Counted from the stretch's first letter, positions 26,313 to 37,807 are shown. The stretch: DNA of 64,000 nt from Parathalassolituus penaei (GCF_026626885.1 NZ_JAPNOA010000022.1:1-64000), one strand, 5' to 3'. Notes: a model not told the origin generated them from the sequence alone. Numbers and translations: made by a program.

Positions 26313-26342
26313 CAACGCTTGACTTCACCGCCATAAAAAACG

Positions 26343-26365
26343 CCCGGTTCTGGTGAAGAACCGGG
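26343..26365. terminator. Bidirectional terminator between convergent genes
   Basis: CCCGGTTCT, loop GGTGA, AGAACCGGG, with AAAAAA on the left and TGTTATTATT on the right. It would serve both the lipoprotein gene and the convergent PAS-MCP gene. Confidence 0.75.
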
Positions 26366-26411
26366 TGTTATTATTTCTGGCAGGGCTTGTTGGTAGTGGC
26401 AGGGCTGGTCG

Positions 26412-26481
26412 AGAGCAGCGCTTGTTGATGATCAAGAGCAGCGCGTGTGATAGTAGAGAGCAGCGCTTGTTGATGATCAAG
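26412..26481. repeat. Pair of 25-bp perfect direct repeats
   Basis: AGAGCAGCGCTTGTTGATGA plus TCAAG occurs at 26412-26436 and 26457-26481 (period 45), with shorter AGAGCAGCGCG copies between. The block ends ten bases before the stop of the PAS-MCP gene. Its role is not known. Confidence 0.85.
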
Positions 26482-26490
26482 CGCAGCGCG

Positions 26491-27810
26491 TTAACGCTGC
26501 TCGAGTTTTTCCACAAACACCGATACTGCTTCTACTGCCTGCCGCACCCCTTCGCGGATTTCCACAATCGCATCTCCGGCACGTTGCGCCAGCTCGACCC
26601 CGGTCTGAGCCTGGGCCTCACAGTGGGACATGGAGTCCATCGACGAACGGGTGCCACTCTGAATCTTGTCGATCATCTGGGTGATTTCCTGCGTGGAGTG
26701 GCTGGTACGGCTGGCCAGTTGCCGAACCTCATCGGCCACCACCGCAAAACCGCGCCCTTGCTCACCGGCTCGTGCTGCTTCAATCGCCGCGTTCAGTGCC
26801 AACAGGTTGGTTTGATCTGCGATTCCACGAATAGTGTTCACGATATGAGTAATGGCTTCTGACTGGTGACTCAGTTCTGAAAGTGACGCAGCGGTGGTGG
26901 TGATGGTATTGGCGACCAGCTCCATCTCCTGAGCGGCTTTCTGGATGATGTCAGTTCCTGCGATAGCGGTTTGTTCGGTTTTGGTAGCGATATCATAAGC
27001 CGAAACCGCGCGCTGGTTGCGGGCCTGGTTTTCCTTCACCCGCTGAGTAATATCGGATGCAATCTTGATAATCTTTTCGACCCTGCCATTAGCGTCGAGG
27101 ATCGGATTGTAGGTGGCTTCCAGCCACACCGGATTGCCCTGATGATCTATCCGTTCAAAACGCCCTGACTGATACTTGCCAGAACGCAGCGAGTTCCAGA
27201 AGTCCTCATACTGACGGCTTTGTACAAAGCTGGATGGGCAGAATATACGGTGATGCTGGCCTATAACTTCTTTGCGTTCGTAGTTCAGGGTTTTCAGGAA
27301 AAGGTCGTTAACCTCCCGCACAACGCCATCCGGGCTGAATTCGATGACCGCTGATGAACGATTGATCGCATCCATGCGGGCACGGCTCTGGCGCGTGCGC
27401 ATCTCGGTGCGGGTCACATCGGTAAAAAACGCAATACTGCCGGTGATCCGGCCATCACTGTTTTTTAGTGGGTTAAAACTGGCCTCCAGCCACACCTGCG
27501 AGCCATCCTGCTTCAGGTGCATAAAACGCCCGGCCACAGATCCGCCCTGACTCACCCGCGCCCAGTTGTCGCGGAATTCCTGACTCGACGCCACCTCTGG
27601 CGGGCAGAACATGCGGTGATGCTGGCCGCGAATTTGCTCAAGGCTATAGCCCATCAACTGCAGAAACAACGGATTGGCATTGGTGATCACCCCGTCTGGC
27701 GTGAACTCCACTACCATCATCGCCTGGTGCAAGGCATTCACCACCGACTGCAAATGAGTCTGGGCCGCATCGTTGGGCTGTTTGGAAGCCGCGTGTCGGG
27801 TAAAAAACAT
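26491..27810 (-). CDS. PAS-PAS methyl-accepting chemotaxis protein (BdlA-like)
   Basis: The 439-residue soluble receptor has no membrane segment. Two PAS domains (about 22-135 and 145-255) are clear duplicates of each other, each with GQHHR(M/I)FCP and a later (V)WLEA(S/T)(F/Y)NP. The signalling domain (about 270-439) has the conserved tip [20 protein letters not shown]. This architecture matches BdlA of Pseudomonas aeruginosa, which links redox or energy state to biofilm dispersal, and Aer-2-like receptors. PAS cofactor (haem or flavin) cannot be read. It would act in cytoplasmic or membrane-associated arrays with CheA/CheW, also encoded in this window. Confidence 0.9.
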   Translation of the reverse strand: MFFTRHAASKQPNDAAQTHLQSVVNALHQAMMVVEFTPDGVITNANPLFLQLMGYSLEQIRGQHHRMFCPPEVASSQEFRDNWARVSQGGSVAGRFMHLKQDGSQVWLEASFNPLKNSDGRITGSIAFFTDVTRTEMRTRQSRARMDAINRSSAVIEFSPDGVVREVNDLFLKTLNYERKEVIGQHHRIFCPSSFVQSRQYEDFWNSLRSGKYQSGRFERIDHQGNPVWLEATYNPILDANGRVEKIIKIASDITQRVKENQARNQRAVSAYDIATKTEQTAIAGTDIIQKAAQEMELVANTITTTAASLSELSHQSEAITHIVNTIRGIADQTNLLALNAAIEAARAGEQGRGFAVVADEVRQLASRTSHSTQEITQMIDKIQSGTRSSMDSMSHCEAQAQTGVELAQRAGDAIVEIREGVRQAVEAVSVFVEKLEQR

Positions 27811-28265
27811 AACGGGTCATCTTCTGCAGGGAATACCCCAAAAGCGTAGAACATACATGCCAGACGTGCAGGGTAATTCAGCTGGATGGCAGGAAGCGGA
27901 GGTAGTGGAAGTGACAGGTATTCTATGAGTGGCGGCTGGTCGCGACATTCCCACGCGAGAGAAGCGATTACATTCAAAGCCTCGGGAGCGTGGAAACGAG
28001 CGCAAAGGTAGTGAGTATGCACGAGAGCGTAAGGGTGAAAGCGCCAAGGCTTGCCCATGCGCTGTTCATGCCGGGTCTCCGTCCGCTGTTGTTGTTGTTC
28101 TGGTCCGGTTTGAGCATTTTCTGAAAGTGCACCGCCTGGTTGGCGCAGCGCCATTGTTCATCAGGAGGGTGATGTAATTACTTTTCCAAAAACAGGGTCT
28201 ATTGAGTTTTTTGTTTGCTGATAATCTCATTTTCCATTCTATTAGTAACACAAAATGAGCCAAAC
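27811..28265. other. 455-bp gene-free region with degenerate REP-like palindromes
   Basis: Between two divergent genes. ATTCCCACGCGAGAG (about 27947) and CGGGAGCGTGGAAACGAG (about 27984) resemble the TTCCCACGC/GCGTGGGAA palindromes at 29.1-29.4 kb. The right part is AT-rich and may hold promoters. I see no gene. Confidence 0.55.
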
Positions 28266-29084
28266 ATGAGTTTCTTTACGCCCGCCCGCCTGTTTCTGAT
28301 CCTCCTCCTGCCTCTGGCGGCCAACACCCAGGCCAGCAATAACCTGCGGCAACAGGGTCAGTGGTACGGATACTGGGGCTGGAACAACGCTACCTATTCC
28401 GATTCCGACATCCACTTCTATGGTGACGACTACGATTTCACCCTGCACAACGTCAGTGCCAGTGATCGTCAGACACCCTTTAGCTTCGCCCAGATTTTTC
28501 ACAGCTACCTCAACCCCGGTCGGCTGACCATTCCCCAGTACAACTGGCGGGTGGGATATTTTCTCGCCGACAACTGGTCGATTTCACTGGGTTGGGACCA
28601 CATGAAATACGTGATGGATCAGAATCAGACCGTCACCATGACCGGCACCAACAACCGTGCCGGATACGAGAACACCGACCCTGCACCGCAGCAACAGCAG
28701 TTGACCGATGATTTTCTGACCTACGAACATACCGACGGCTTCAACCAGATCTCGCTGGAAACCGAGTATTTCCTGCCGGTCTGGCATTTCAGCGGCACTC
28801 AGGACATAGCCCTGTTTGCCGGTGCGGGCGCCGGGATTCTGTACCCCAAGAGCAACGTGCGTTTAATGAATGGTGAGCGTAACGACGAGTGGCATGTGGC
28901 CGGGCACAGCACCCTCGTTAAGGTCGGCATCGAAGCCAACCTCTGGCGCGGATTGTTCGTGCGCTTCACGGGCAAATTCGGATATGCCGATATGGATGAC
29001 GTACTGACCAGCGCCTACGGCGACAAGGCCAGCCAGACCTTCTACTACGACGAGTACATCGGCGCTATCGGTTACCGCATCTGA
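28266..29084 (+). CDS. Probable outer-membrane beta-barrel protein (272 aa)
   Basis: The family is not recognised. A signal peptide (LFLILLLPLAANTQAS, about 1-22) is followed by alternating aromatic/polar strands (WYGYWGWNNATYSDSDIHFY, YNWRVGYFLADNWSISLGW, LRGLFVRF-type segments). It ends with EYIGAIGYRI, a terminal aromatic strand pattern expected for an eight-stranded barrel. A surface or lipid-modifying role is possible. The ATG at 28266 is chosen because it begins the signal peptide; the ribosome site is weak. Confidence 0.65.
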   Translation: MSFFTPARLFLILLLPLAANTQASNNLRQQGQWYGYWGWNNATYSDSDIHFYGDDYDFTLHNVSASDRQTPFSFAQIFHSYLNPGRLTIPQYNWRVGYFLADNWSISLGWDHMKYVMDQNQTVTMTGTNNRAGYENTDPAPQQQQLTDDFLTYEHTDGFNQISLETEYFLPVWHFSGTQDIALFAGAGAGILYPKSNVRLMNGERNDEWHVAGHSTLVKVGIEANLWRGLFVRFTGKFGYADMDDVLTSAYGDKASQTFYYDEYIGAIGYRI

Positions 29085-29104
29085 GCTGTTTGCGTAGCGG
29101 TGTT

Positions 29105-29356
29105 CTGTTCTGGCTCCCACGCTCCTGCGTGGTAGCCTTGGCGGATAGTCGGATTTCCAACCGAATACCGCCCGGCAGCTGGCTCCAGCATTCGCTCGTG
29201 ATAGCCTTGGCTGAATCCGCTACATTCCCACGCGGGAGCGTGGGAATGATAGTAAGCCTGCGTGCTGGGTAAGCCGTTTATAGCCAACTGGCTCCCACGC
29301 TCCTGCGTGGTAGCCTTGGCGGAATCCGCTGCCTTCCCACGCGGAGCGTGGGAACG
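29105..29356. repeat. Cluster of REP-like palindromes
   Basis: TGGCTCCCACGCTCCTGCGT, continuing with GGTAGCCTTGGCGGA, occurs at about 29110 and 29279. TTCCCACGCGGGAGCGTGGGAA occurs at about 29225 and a shorter form at about 29333. GC-rich palindromes of this kind are widespread between genes in gammaproteobacteria. Confidence 0.8.
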
Positions 29357-29367
29357 AGAACTCCAAA

Positions 29368-29401
29368 AACAACAAAGCCCGCATTTGCGGGCTTTGTTGT
29401 T
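29368..29401 (-). terminator. Strong terminator of gcvP
   Basis: A 15-bp perfect stem (AACAACAAAGCCCGC with its complement) and a 4-5-base loop are followed by a T-run on the minus strand. It lies 25 bases after the gcvP stop. Confidence 0.9.
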
Positions 29402-29425
29402 CTGGTACATCGAACCAGCTAAGGA

Positions 29426-32344
29426 TTAATCCTCGTAGTTTTCAATACCTGGGCAGGAGCAGATCAGGTTGCGGTCGCCGTATACGTCGTCGATACGACC
29501 TACGGATGGCCAGAACTTGTGTGCGCCCAGTTCTTTAACCGGGTAGGCGGCCTGCTGACGGCTGTATGGACGGTTCCAGTCGCCGGTTACCACTTCCGCG
29601 GTGTGCGGGGCGTTTTTCAGCGGGTTGTTTTCGGCATCCAGTTCACCACGGATCACGGCGTCGATTTCGGCCTTGATGCTGATCATGGCGTCAGCAAAGC
29701 GGTCGATTTCGGCTTTGGATTCGGATTCGGTCGGTTCAATCATGAAGGTGCCCGCTACCGGGAACGACATGGTTGGGGCGTGGAAACCGTAGTCCATCAG
29801 GCGCTTGGCGATGTCCACTTCGGTGATACCGGAAGCGGCTTTCAGTGGGCGCAGGTCAACGATACATTCGTGAGCCACTCGACCATTCTGACCGCTGTAC
29901 AGGATCGGGTAGTGTTCGCCCAGACGTTTGGCCAGGTAGTTGGCTTTCAACAGTGCGTTCTGGGTGGCCAGACGCAGGCCGTTGCCGCCCATCAGGCTGA
30001 TGTACATCCAGCTGATTGGCAGGATGCTGGCAGAGCCGTATTGAGCCGCGGATACCGCGCCGTTGCCTTTGGAGGCATCGTCAATCGGGCGCACGGCGTG
30101 GTTGGCGATAAACGGAGCCAGGTGTGAACGTACACCGATTGGGCCCATGCCTGGGCCGCCGCCGCCGTGTGGGATGGCGAAGGTTTTGTGCAGGTTCATG
30201 TGGGAGACGTCAGCACCGATAAACGCTGGCTGGGTCAGACCCACCTGGGCGTTGAGGTTGGCGCCGTCCATGTAAACCTGACCGCCCAGTGAGTGCACCA
30301 GATCGCAGATTTCACGTACGCCTTGCTCGTAGATACCGTGAGTAGACGGGTAGGTCAGCATCAGGCATGACAGCTGATCAGCCACTTCTTCGGCTTTCTT
30401 CTTGAGGTCGGCGAAGTCAACGTTACCCTGTTCGTCACAGTCGGTTACCACAACGCGCATGGACGCCATCATGGCGGATGCCGGGTTGGTGCCGTGGGCA
30501 GAACGTGGGATCAGGCAGACGTTGCGGTGACCTTCACCACGGGATTCGTGGTACTTCTTGATGGCCAGCAGGCCAGCGTATTCGCCCTGGGCACCGGAGT
30601 TCGGTTGCATACAGATGGCGTCGAAACCGGTAACGGCACGCAGGTAGCTGTCCAGCTCGCCGATCATCTTCTGGTAACCAACGGTCTGGTCAGCCGGAGC
30701 GAACGGGTGCAGGTTGCCGAATTCTGGCCAGGTCACCGGGATCATCTCGGTGGTGGCGTTCAGTTTCATGGTGCAGGAACCCAGCGTGATCATGCTGTGG
30801 TTCATGGCCAGGTCCTTGCTCTCCAGACGCTTCAGATAACGCAGCATGGCGTGTTCTGTGTGGTAGCGGTTGAAGGTCGGGTGAGTCAGGAAGGCCGAGG
30901 TACGTGCCAGTTCGGCTGGAATGGAGGCCGAACCCCTGGCAACCAGCTCAGCGTCCAGTGCGTATACGTCGAGGCCGTGACCGGCACCGAGGATGACGTC
31001 GAACAGCTGTTGTACGTCGGCAGCCGAGGTTTTTTCGCTCAGGCTGATACCCAGGGTGTCGGCACCCAGGCCGAGGTCACGGTCGTCACGCAGGTTGACT
31101 TCGGCGGCAACGGCGCGAGCCAGAACGGCGGCACGGTCAGCAACACTGATGGTCAGGGTGTCGAACCAGCTGCTGTTCACCAGGGCAACGCCCTTGGCTT
31201 GCAGGCCAGCGGCCAGGATGTCGGCCAGACGGTGGATACGGGCAGCGATGGTCTTCAGACCAATCGGGCCGTGGTATACCGCGTAGAAAGCAGACAGGTT
31301 GGCCAGCAGTACCTGAGCGGTACAGATGTTGGAGTTGGCTTTCTCACGACGGATGTGCTGCTCACGGGTTTGCAGCGCCATACGCAGGGCCTGTTTGCCC
31401 TGGGCGTCGATGGATACACCGATAATACGGCCAGGAATGTTGCGCTTGTAGGCATCACGGGTCGCGAAGAACGCAGCGTGTGGACCACCAAAGCCCATTG
31501 GTACACCGAAGTGCTGGGCGTTACCCAGAACGATGTCGGCACCCATTTCACCTGGAGACTTGATAGCAACCAGTGCCATCAGGTCGGTGGCAACGGCGGC
31601 CAGAGCGTCTTTGGCGTGCAGGGCTTCGATCACGGCTGAGAAATCACGCACGTCACCGTTTTTGCCTGGGTACTGGAACAGGGCGCCGAATACGTCGGCG
31701 TTGGCGGCTTCGTCAGCCGGGCCTACCTGCACGTCCCAACCGAAGGCTTCGGCGCGGGTTTTTACCACGTCGATGGTCTGCGGCAGGCAGTTTTCATCGA
31801 CGTAGAAGCAGTTGGATTTGTTCTTTTTAACGGAACGTTTGGCCATGGCCATGGCTTCTGCCGCGGCAGTACCTTCGTCCAGCAGGGAGGCGTTGGCCAG
31901 TTCCATACCGGTCATGTCGATGACCATCTGCTGGTAGTTCAGCAGGGATTCCAGACGGCCCTGGGCGATTTCTGGCTGGTATGGGGTGTAGGCGGTGTAC
32001 CAGCCCGGGTTTTCCATCACGTTACGCAGGATTACCGGCGGGATGATGGTGTCGTGGTAACCCAGACCAATGTAGCTCTTGAAGACCTTGTTCTGGGTAG
32101 CCAGAGAGCGCAGGTAGCCGAGGGCTTCGAACTCGGTACGGCTTGGCGGAATAGCCAGGAATGGTTCACGCAGGATGTCGGCCGGCACGATTTCGGCGGT
32201 CAGCGCATCCAGAGATTCGGCACCGACGGTGGCCAGCATGGCGCGGGCTTCGTCGTTGTTGATGCCGGTACCGTCCGAGGCAATGTGGCGACCAACGAAG
32301 TTGTCGCGCTGTTCCAGCTGTTGAAGAGACAAGGTTTGAGTCAT
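29426..32344 (-). CDS. gcvP: Glycine dehydrogenase (decarboxylating), P-protein
   Basis: The 972-residue homodimeric-type P-protein carries both halves of the ancient duplication. The PLP lysine is in [19 protein letters not shown] (Lys720), and the glycine-rich strip after it is intact. It decarboxylates glycine and passes the aminomethyl group to lipoyl-GcvH. Length and start ([20 protein letters not shown]) match the family. It is the last gene of gcvT-gcvH-gcvP on the minus strand, 224 bp after gcvH, and is followed by a strong terminator. Confidence 0.97.
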   Translation of the reverse strand: MTQTLSLQQLEQRDNFVGRHIASDGTGINNDEARAMLATVGAESLDALTAEIVPADILREPFLAIPPSRTEFEALGYLRSLATQNKVFKSYIGLGYHDTIIPPVILRNVMENPGWYTAYTPYQPEIAQGRLESLLNYQQMVIDMTGMELANASLLDEGTAAAEAMAMAKRSVKKNKSNCFYVDENCLPQTIDVVKTRAEAFGWDVQVGPADEAANADVFGALFQYPGKNGDVRDFSAVIEALHAKDALAAVATDLMALVAIKSPGEMGADIVLGNAQHFGVPMGFGGPHAAFFATRDAYKRNIPGRIIGVSIDAQGKQALRMALQTREQHIRREKANSNICTAQVLLANLSAFYAVYHGPIGLKTIAARIHRLADILAAGLQAKGVALVNSSWFDTLTISVADRAAVLARAVAAEVNLRDDRDLGLGADTLGISLSEKTSAADVQQLFDVILGAGHGLDVYALDAELVARGSASIPAELARTSAFLTHPTFNRYHTEHAMLRYLKRLESKDLAMNHSMITLGSCTMKLNATTEMIPVTWPEFGNLHPFAPADQTVGYQKMIGELDSYLRAVTGFDAICMQPNSGAQGEYAGLLAIKKYHESRGEGHRNVCLIPRSAHGTNPASAMMASMRVVVTDCDEQGNVDFADLKKKAEEVADQLSCLMLTYPSTHGIYEQGVREICDLVHSLGGQVYMDGANLNAQVGLTQPAFIGADVSHMNLHKTFAIPHGGGGPGMGPIGVRSHLAPFIANHAVRPIDDASKGNGAVSAAQYGSASILPISWMYISLMGGNGLRLATQNALLKANYLAKRLGEHYPILYSGQNGRVAHECIVDLRPLKAASGITEVDIAKRLMDYGFHAPTMSFPVAGTFMIEPTESESKAEIDRFADAMISIKAEIDAVIRGELDAENNPLKNAPHTAEVVTGDWNRPYSRQQAAYPVKELGAHKFWPSVGRIDDVYGDRNLICSCPGIENYED

Positions 32345-32568
32345 TGGGGGACCCTGATTCAGATGAAAATGGTCAATACAAAAAAGCAGGAACCCCTGAA
32401 GAGTCAGAGGTTCGAAAAAGTGTCCGGTGATTCACCGGAACAAGCCGCCACTGGCAGATGGCTGATGGCGCGCTTCAGAATTCTGGATATTGCAGATGCT
32501 GCCCGCCGTGGCGGGCGCATCAAGGGATGCGCCTCAGAAGCTCACCCCTGGCGATCAGCCGGGGCTGA

Positions 32569-32955
32569 TCAGCCTTCGCACAGAGCGGTGTAAGCGTCGG
32601 CGTCCAGCAGGGCGTCGAGGTCAGCCGCGTTGGCTGGCTTCAGCTTGAAGAACCAGGCAGCGCCGTACGGGTCTTCGTTCACCTGTTCCGGAGCGTCTAC
32701 CAGGTCTTCGTTGATGGCAACGATGGTGCCAGCCAGCGGAGCGTAGATGTCGGAAGCGGCTTTTACAGATTCAACCACGGCGATGTCCGCTTCAGCGGCC
32801 ACTTCGGTGCCGACTTCTGGCAGGTCTACGAATACCACGTCACCCAGAGCGCCCTGGGCAAAGTCGGTAATACCGATAGTCACGGTGCCGTCGGCTTCTA
32901 CGCGGATCCACTCGTGGGATGCAACGTATTTCAGATCTGCAGGAACGTTAGCCAT
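32569..32955 (-). CDS. gcvH: Glycine cleavage system H protein
   Basis: The 128-residue lipoyl carrier has the lipoylated lysine in [13 protein letters not shown] (Lys65) and the family start [16 protein letters not shown]. It shuttles the aminomethyl group between GcvP and GcvT and is reoxidised by lipoamide dehydrogenase. The gap to gcvP contains small inverted repeats (GCCCGCCGTGGCGGGC at about 32499 and GCGCATCAAGGGATGCGC near 32516) that could tune downstream expression. Confidence 0.97.
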   Translation of the reverse strand: MANVPADLKYVASHEWIRVEADGTVTIGITDFAQGALGDVVFVDLPEVGTEVAAEADIAVVESVKAASDIYAPLAGTIVAINEDLVDAPEQVNEDPYGAAWFFKLKPANAADLDALLDADAYTALCEG

Positions 32956-33156
32956 TGCTTGTCTCCAGGCTTTGGTGGTGCTCAGCGCGTTATGGCTGCC
33001 GGCTGGCCAGTAATGGCGGACAGCGCCGGAGAGTCGGTAACGCGGTTAAAGAGCAACACAATTAGGGTTCAGGATTGTTAATGGTGGTGCATTTTACGGA
33101 TTCCTGACGGCGGCGAAAGCGCAGCCGTCGTTTATCCGTTGTGATGTTCAGTTTGA

Positions 33157-34242
33157 TTATTCGTAAACTTTCTTGCCGTTACGAACGAAAGGCAGTTTGA
33201 CGACGCGAGCCGGGATCAGTTTGCCGCGAATCTCAACCTGGCAGGTTTCACCGGTGGCAACCGGTACGCGGGCCATGGCGATGGAGCATTCCAGTGATGG
33301 GCTGAAAGTACCGGAGGTCACTTCACCTTCACCAACGCCATCAATGATCACTTTCTGGTGGGAGCGCATGATGCCACGGCCTTCCAGAACCAGACCAACC
33401 AGCTTGTTGGCAACACCAGCGGCTTTTTCAGCTTCCAGAGCGGCACGGCCGATGAACTGACGATCAGCCGGTTCCCAAGCGATGGTCCAGCCCATGCCAG
33501 CCTGCAGCGGGCTGATGGTTTCGTCCATGTCGTTGCCGTACAGGTTCATACCGGCTTCCAGACGCAGGGTGTCACGGGCACCCAGACCACATGGTTGTAC
33601 ACCGGCTTCCAGCAGGGATTGCCAGAAAGCAGCGACTTCGGCTTCCGGGATCATGATTTCCAGACCATCTTCACCGGTGTAACCAGTGCGGGCGTAGAAC
33701 CATTCAGCCTGTGGGCGACCCTGGAATACTTTCAGGCCGTCGATGGCAACCGCGGCTTCCGGCTTGACCAGTTTCACCTTGGCGATGGCTTCCGGGCCCT
33801 GAACGGCAACCATGGCCAGTTCTGGACGCTCGGTCAGGCTCAGGTTGGAGAAGCCCAGCATCTGCTTCTGCATCCACTCGAGGTCTTTGGCGCGAGTAGA
33901 GGAGTTCACCACCAGACGGTAGCCGTTGTCGGCCTTGTAAACGATCAGGTCGTCGATCACGCCGCCGTCCTGGTTCAGCATGCCGCTGTACAGTGCCTTG
34001 CCTTTTTCTTTCAGGCGGGCAACGTCGTTGGCCAGCAGCTTTTGCAGGTAATCGGTAGAGTCAGAACCGGACACATCAACGATGGTCATGTGCGACACAT
34101 CGAACATACCGGCGTTCTGGCGCACTGCATTGTGTTCCTGAATCTGGGAGCCGTAATTAACAGGCATATCCCAGCCGGCGAAATCGACCATCGTGGCGTT
34201 CGCTTCGAGGTGTTTGTCATAAAGCGCAGTACGTTTTGCCAT
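33157..34242 (-). CDS. gcvT: Aminomethyltransferase, glycine cleavage T protein
   Basis: This 361-residue folate-binding protein moves the one-carbon unit from lipoyl-GcvH to tetrahydrofolate, releasing ammonia. Seen: [35 protein letters not shown], the catalytic Asp region [21 protein letters not shown], and [14 protein letters not shown] chose the ATG at 34242, which has an AGGAAG box; an upstream in-frame ATG extends into the leader. It is first in the gcvT-H-P order. I looked for the GGAGAG-type core of a glycine riboswitch in the leader and did not see one. Confidence 0.96.
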   Translation of the reverse strand: MAKRTALYDKHLEANATMVDFAGWDMPVNYGSQIQEHNAVRQNAGMFDVSHMTIVDVSGSDSTDYLQKLLANDVARLKEKGKALYSGMLNQDGGVIDDLIVYKADNGYRLVVNSSTRAKDLEWMQKQMLGFSNLSLTERPELAMVAVQGPEAIAKVKLVKPEAAVAIDGLKVFQGRPQAEWFYARTGYTGEDGLEIMIPEAEVAAFWQSLLEAGVQPCGLGARDTLRLEAGMNLYGNDMDETISPLQAGMGWTIAWEPADRQFIGRAALEAEKAAGVANKLVGLVLEGRGIMRSHQKVIIDGVGEGEVTSGTFSPSLECSIAMARVPVATGETCQVEIRGKLIPARVVKLPFVRNGKKVYE

Positions 34243-34347
34243 GAGTCTTCCTGTCTGCGGCAGCACCTGAGTGAGGGACTGTCGTCTGTGATTGGTCACT
34301 GTTCTGCCAGACAACCTGAGCCGTCCGGCACTGAAAAAAGGGCCGCA

Positions 34348-34353
34348 ATTATA
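34348..34353 (-). promoter_or_regulatory. Possible gcvT promoter -10 box
   Basis: TATAAT on the minus strand lies 105 bases before the gcvT start. No good -35 hexamer is seen at 16-18 bp, so an activator would be needed. Confidence 0.3.
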
Positions 34354-34625
34354 CAGGCTCAGGCCGGTTTTTGGGCAGTAGCCCTGAAAAAATTGTTGTT
34401 GAATTTATCCATGAGCCCTGTGCCTGCCACTCCGCGCTGAACTCCGCTGTGTCGTTGGTAACCGCTGAGATAGTGCTGTGGCCTGTGGATCAGATCCTGA
34501 TCAGGATCATCGACAGCACTTGCCAAATAACGACCGTCCAGTCTTTTTCAGGGGAGCAACAAGCGCAGTGGAAATCCCTCGTCTACGCTTCAGAAGATTC
34601 ATTAATTTTCTTCGGGGATCCTTCT

Positions 34626-36566
34626 ATGACGATCCGGGCACGACTGATTCTGATTATGCTGGCTGCTGTAATACTGCCAATGTTAATTACCACCCTGATT
34701 GCGATTCGCGAGTTTCGTGTTGGTGCTGAACAGGAGTTCCGTTCCAACGCTCAACATCAAATGGCGCAGATCAGTAAAACTTTTGATACCTTTTTGACTG
34801 GGCTGGCTCAGAGCGTGGCGTTTTTCGCCAACAGTGAGGCCATTCTGGATCTTGATTCATCGGTTACCACCTACGAAGGTGAAAAGCGGATGATGGACCC
34901 GTCTGTCGGTGGTGAAGCGGAGCAACGTGCCTATGCGTTGATGGAAGCTTTCGGTAAACAGAATCCAAGCCTGACCTATGTGTATGCCGGTCTTGAGCAT
35001 GGCGGATTTGTCCAATGGCCAAGCGCCGAGATGGGCAACTACAACCCGACTCGTCGTCCCTGGTACAAGGCCGCAGAAGCAGCGCCTGGCAAACCATTAC
35101 TGGGCGAGCCATACGCTGACATTATTACCGGTAATCCTATGTATCCGTCGTTGCATACCTTTACCACCAAAAGTGGTTTGAAAGGGGTGATTGGCATGGA
35201 TATGTCGTTGGCCAAATTGACCGAGATCGTCCAGACCGTGCGCTTTGGCGAAAAGGGTTATCTGATTCTGATCGAGAACAGCGGTGTAGTGCTGGCCGAT
35301 CCGACCACGCCGGCGAACAACTTCAAGGCGGTCAGTACGCTGGGCGCTGATTATCAAGGCATGGCGAACGGTTCACTGATGCAGGTATCTCTGGCCAATC
35401 AGCAATGGCTGGTATCCCGCTATCAGGACTCGGCTACCGGCTGGACCCTGCTGGGTTTGATTCCGGAGTCTGAAGTATTTGCCGCCGCCAACACTTTCCA
35501 GCTGCAAGTGATTATGGTGGCGCTGGTGGTGATTGCTGCGTTTGCTGTTGTTGGCGTGTGGTTCAGTAATCGGATTGCCAACCCGATAGCCATTATGACC
35601 AAGCGTATGGAAGAAATTGCCAATGGTGAGGGTGATCTGACTCGTCGTTTGCCGGAAGCGGGTTCTGACGAGTTGTCACAGATGGCGCGTTCGTTTAACC
35701 GTTTTGTGGCCATGATTCATCAACTGGTACAGGACATTACCCGCACCTCGCAAGATGTCAGTCAGCAGGCTGGTAACGGTGCTCGTATTGCTAACGAAAT
35801 GGCACAAAGCTCCAAACACCAGACCGAAATCATGGAGCAGGTAGCCACTTCTTTTAATGAGATGGTCTCTACTACATCAGATGTGGCGCGTAGCTGCACC
35901 GAAACGGCGGCCTCGGCGCAGGAAAGCCGCCAGTATGTGTACGACGGCAAACGGCATATCGACAGCTCGGTAGTGGCCGTGCAGTCGTTGACCTCCGGTA
36001 TTGAAGATTCCAACCAGGCCATGAAGGCTTTGGCCGAAGAGTCGCGCAATATCACCAGTATTCTCGACACCATTCGGGGGATTGCTGAACAGACCAACCT
36101 GCTGGCGCTTAACGCGGCGATTGAAGCGGCACGTGCCGGTGAACAAGGCCGCGGATTTGCGGTGGTGGCAGATGAAGTGCGTACACTTGCCGGGCGCACT
36201 GCCGATTCCACCGCTGAAATCGACTCGATGATTGCATCGCTGGTAACACGTACCGCATCGGTGGCCAGCAAACTCGACAGCACCTTGCAACACTCTGGCA
36301 AAACCATGTCGGCCACTGAGCAGACCCGTCAGGTGTTTGAGTCGATCGAGTCGTCGGTCAGTCGTATTCACGATATGACCCAGCAAATTGCAGCGGCAGC
36401 GGAAGAGCAGCAGCAGGTATCGGTGATGATCAACCGCAATATCACCGACGTAAACGGCGAAACCACGGCGACTCATGGCCGGGCGTTGGGGCTGAATCGT
36501 GATGCTGGTGAACTCAACCGGGTCGCAGACAAGCTGCGCGGTACGGTATCGCGTTTCCGGATCTGA
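34626..36566 (+). CDS. Methyl-accepting chemotaxis protein with periplasmic Cache domain
   Basis: The 646-residue transmembrane receptor has TM1 at about 9-29. A double-Cache sensor (about 35-285) contains the [20 protein letters not shown] and [13 protein letters not shown] pattern. TM2 lies at about 293-313, HAMP at about 314-370 and the signalling hairpin from 370, with tip [20 protein letters not shown] near residue 485. dCache receptors commonly bind amino acids or other small acids. The ATG at 34626 with a GGGGA box is chosen; longer readings run into the gcvT leader. No CheR-docking pentapeptide is seen at the C-terminus (ends VSRFRI). Confidence 0.93.
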   Translation: MTIRARLILIMLAAVILPMLITTLIAIREFRVGAEQEFRSNAQHQMAQISKTFDTFLTGLAQSVAFFANSEAILDLDSSVTTYEGEKRMMDPSVGGEAEQRAYALMEAFGKQNPSLTYVYAGLEHGGFVQWPSAEMGNYNPTRRPWYKAAEAAPGKPLLGEPYADIITGNPMYPSLHTFTTKSGLKGVIGMDMSLAKLTEIVQTVRFGEKGYLILIENSGVVLADPTTPANNFKAVSTLGADYQGMANGSLMQVSLANQQWLVSRYQDSATGWTLLGLIPESEVFAAANTFQLQVIMVALVVIAAFAVVGVWFSNRIANPIAIMTKRMEEIANGEGDLTRRLPEAGSDELSQMARSFNRFVAMIHQLVQDITRTSQDVSQQAGNGARIANEMAQSSKHQTEIMEQVATSFNEMVSTTSDVARSCTETAASAQESRQYVYDGKRHIDSSVVAVQSLTSGIEDSNQAMKALAEESRNITSILDTIRGIAEQTNLLALNAAIEAARAGEQGRGFAVVADEVRTLAGRTADSTAEIDSMIASLVTRTASVASKLDSTLQHSGKTMSATEQTRQVFESIESSVSRIHDMTQQIAAAAEEQQQVSVMINRNITDVNGETTATHGRALGLNRDAGELNRVADKLRGTVSRFRI

Positions 36567-36602
36567 TGATTTCCCAGCGTTAATACGCATTGCTGTTGAA
36601 TC

Positions 36603-36635
36603 AAAGCCCGCCGAGGTTCGCCCGGCGGGCTTTTT
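36603..36635 (+). terminator. Rho-independent terminator of the MCP gene
   Basis: AAAGCCCGCCG (36603-36613) pairs with CGGCGGGCTTT (36623-36633), followed by a T-run. Confidence 0.9.
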
Positions 36636-36743
36636 GTCGCCTGTCGGTCGGCCAAAACTTCGGGAAGCTGTTGCAGATCAAGATGAACAGCCGCTCAGGC
36701 AAGCACACTCTATATAACGATAGCGGCATATATAGAGGTTCCC

Positions 36744-37736
36744 ATGCTGCAATGGTTTACCACGCTGGCGACCTGGCTGGTGTATGAGCAGCTGGGTCTG
36801 GATTCACAATCCCGTCTGGGCCAGGCGTTGCACTTCTTTGCGGAAGACGTCAGCAAGATTCTGGTGTTGCTGGTGGTCATGATTTATCTGGTGGCCCTGG
36901 CGCGAGCGTCATTGCGGGTTGAGCGGGTTCGCGCTTTTCTGGAGGGGCGTAGCCGGGCCAGTGGTTACGGGCTGGCGTCGATGTTCGGTGCTATTACACC
37001 GTTCTGTTCCTGCTCCAGTATTCCGGTGTTTCTGGGTTTCAGTTCGGCGGGGATTCCGATCGGTATCACCATGGCGTTTTTGTTGACCTCGCCGCTGATC
37101 AACGAAGTGGCGGTGGTGCTGCTGGTCAGTCTGTTGGGCTGGAAGCTGACACTGGTGTATGTGCTGGCCGGGATGCTGGTGGGCATTCTGGGTGGTGTGT
37201 TGCTGGATGCACTCGGGGCTGAACGCTGGTTGCAGTCGTTTGCGGCGGATGCGTTGGTGCGTGCCCGTCAGCAGCCGCAAACGCGCCTGAATCTGCCGGA
37301 GCAACGCATCAGTTGGCAGGAGCGTCATGAATTTGCCCGTGACGAGGCATTCGAGATTTTTGGCCGGGTGTGGAAGTGGGTGCTGATTGGTGTCGGTATG
37401 GGCGCGGCGTTACATGGTTATGTTCCTGAAGGCTGGATTGCTGATCATCTCGGGGATGGCCAGTGGTGGTCGGTGCCGATGGCCGTGCTGCTGGGGATTC
37501 CGCTGTATTCCAATGCCACCGGGGTGATTCCGGTGATGGAGAGCCTGATCCGTCACGGTCTGCCGGTTGGCACCACGCTGGCGTTCTGTATGAGTACGGT
37601 GGCGGCCAGTTTTCCCGAATTTATTTTACTGAAGCAGGTGATGCAGTGGCGGTTATTGGCCTTGTTGCTGGTGATCCTGCTGGTGTCATTCACGTTGATG
37701 GGCTGGTTACTGAATCTGGCGGCATCATGGCTGTAG
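36744..37736 (+). CDS. DUF318/ArsP-type permease
   Basis: This 330-residue polytopic protein has about eight to ten helices. Its signature FGAITPFCSCSSIPVFLGFSS (CxC-S-S motif) and second half GIPLYSNATGVIPVMESLI define the DUF318/YraQ permease family, which includes ArsP exporters of organoarsenicals. The CxC pair in a membrane segment is the family hallmark and may bind thiophilic ligands. The next gene encodes a small CxxC thioredoxin-fold protein in the same direction, a pairing typical of this family. The substrate is unknown. Confidence 0.85.
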   Translation: MLQWFTTLATWLVYEQLGLDSQSRLGQALHFFAEDVSKILVLLVVMIYLVALARASLRVERVRAFLEGRSRASGYGLASMFGAITPFCSCSSIPVFLGFSSAGIPIGITMAFLLTSPLINEVAVVLLVSLLGWKLTLVYVLAGMLVGILGGVLLDALGAERWLQSFAADALVRARQQPQTRLNLPEQRISWQERHEFARDEAFEIFGRVWKWVLIGVGMGAALHGYVPEGWIADHLGDGQWWSVPMAVLLGIPLYSNATGVIPVMESLIRHGLPVGTTLAFCMSTVAASFPEFILLKQVMQWRLLALLLVILLVSFTLMGWLLNLAASWL

Positions 37737-37807
37737 ATCATGCAATGGCACGCTTTTTTACCGGAGCGGGGGACCGCTACGGGTTATGTGGGCACAAGGG
37801 GTTGGAT

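Noticed and set aside
30494-31639. 381-codon plus-strand frame inside gcvP
   Set aside because: Antisense shadow caused by biased codon use in gcvP.
34243-34400. Glycine riboswitch upstream of gcvT
   Set aside because: The conserved GGAGAG-type core and tandem aptamer pattern were not visible in the leader.
33358-34440. 360-codon plus-strand frame opposite gcvT
   Set aside because: Antisense to gcvT and without any recognisable feature.
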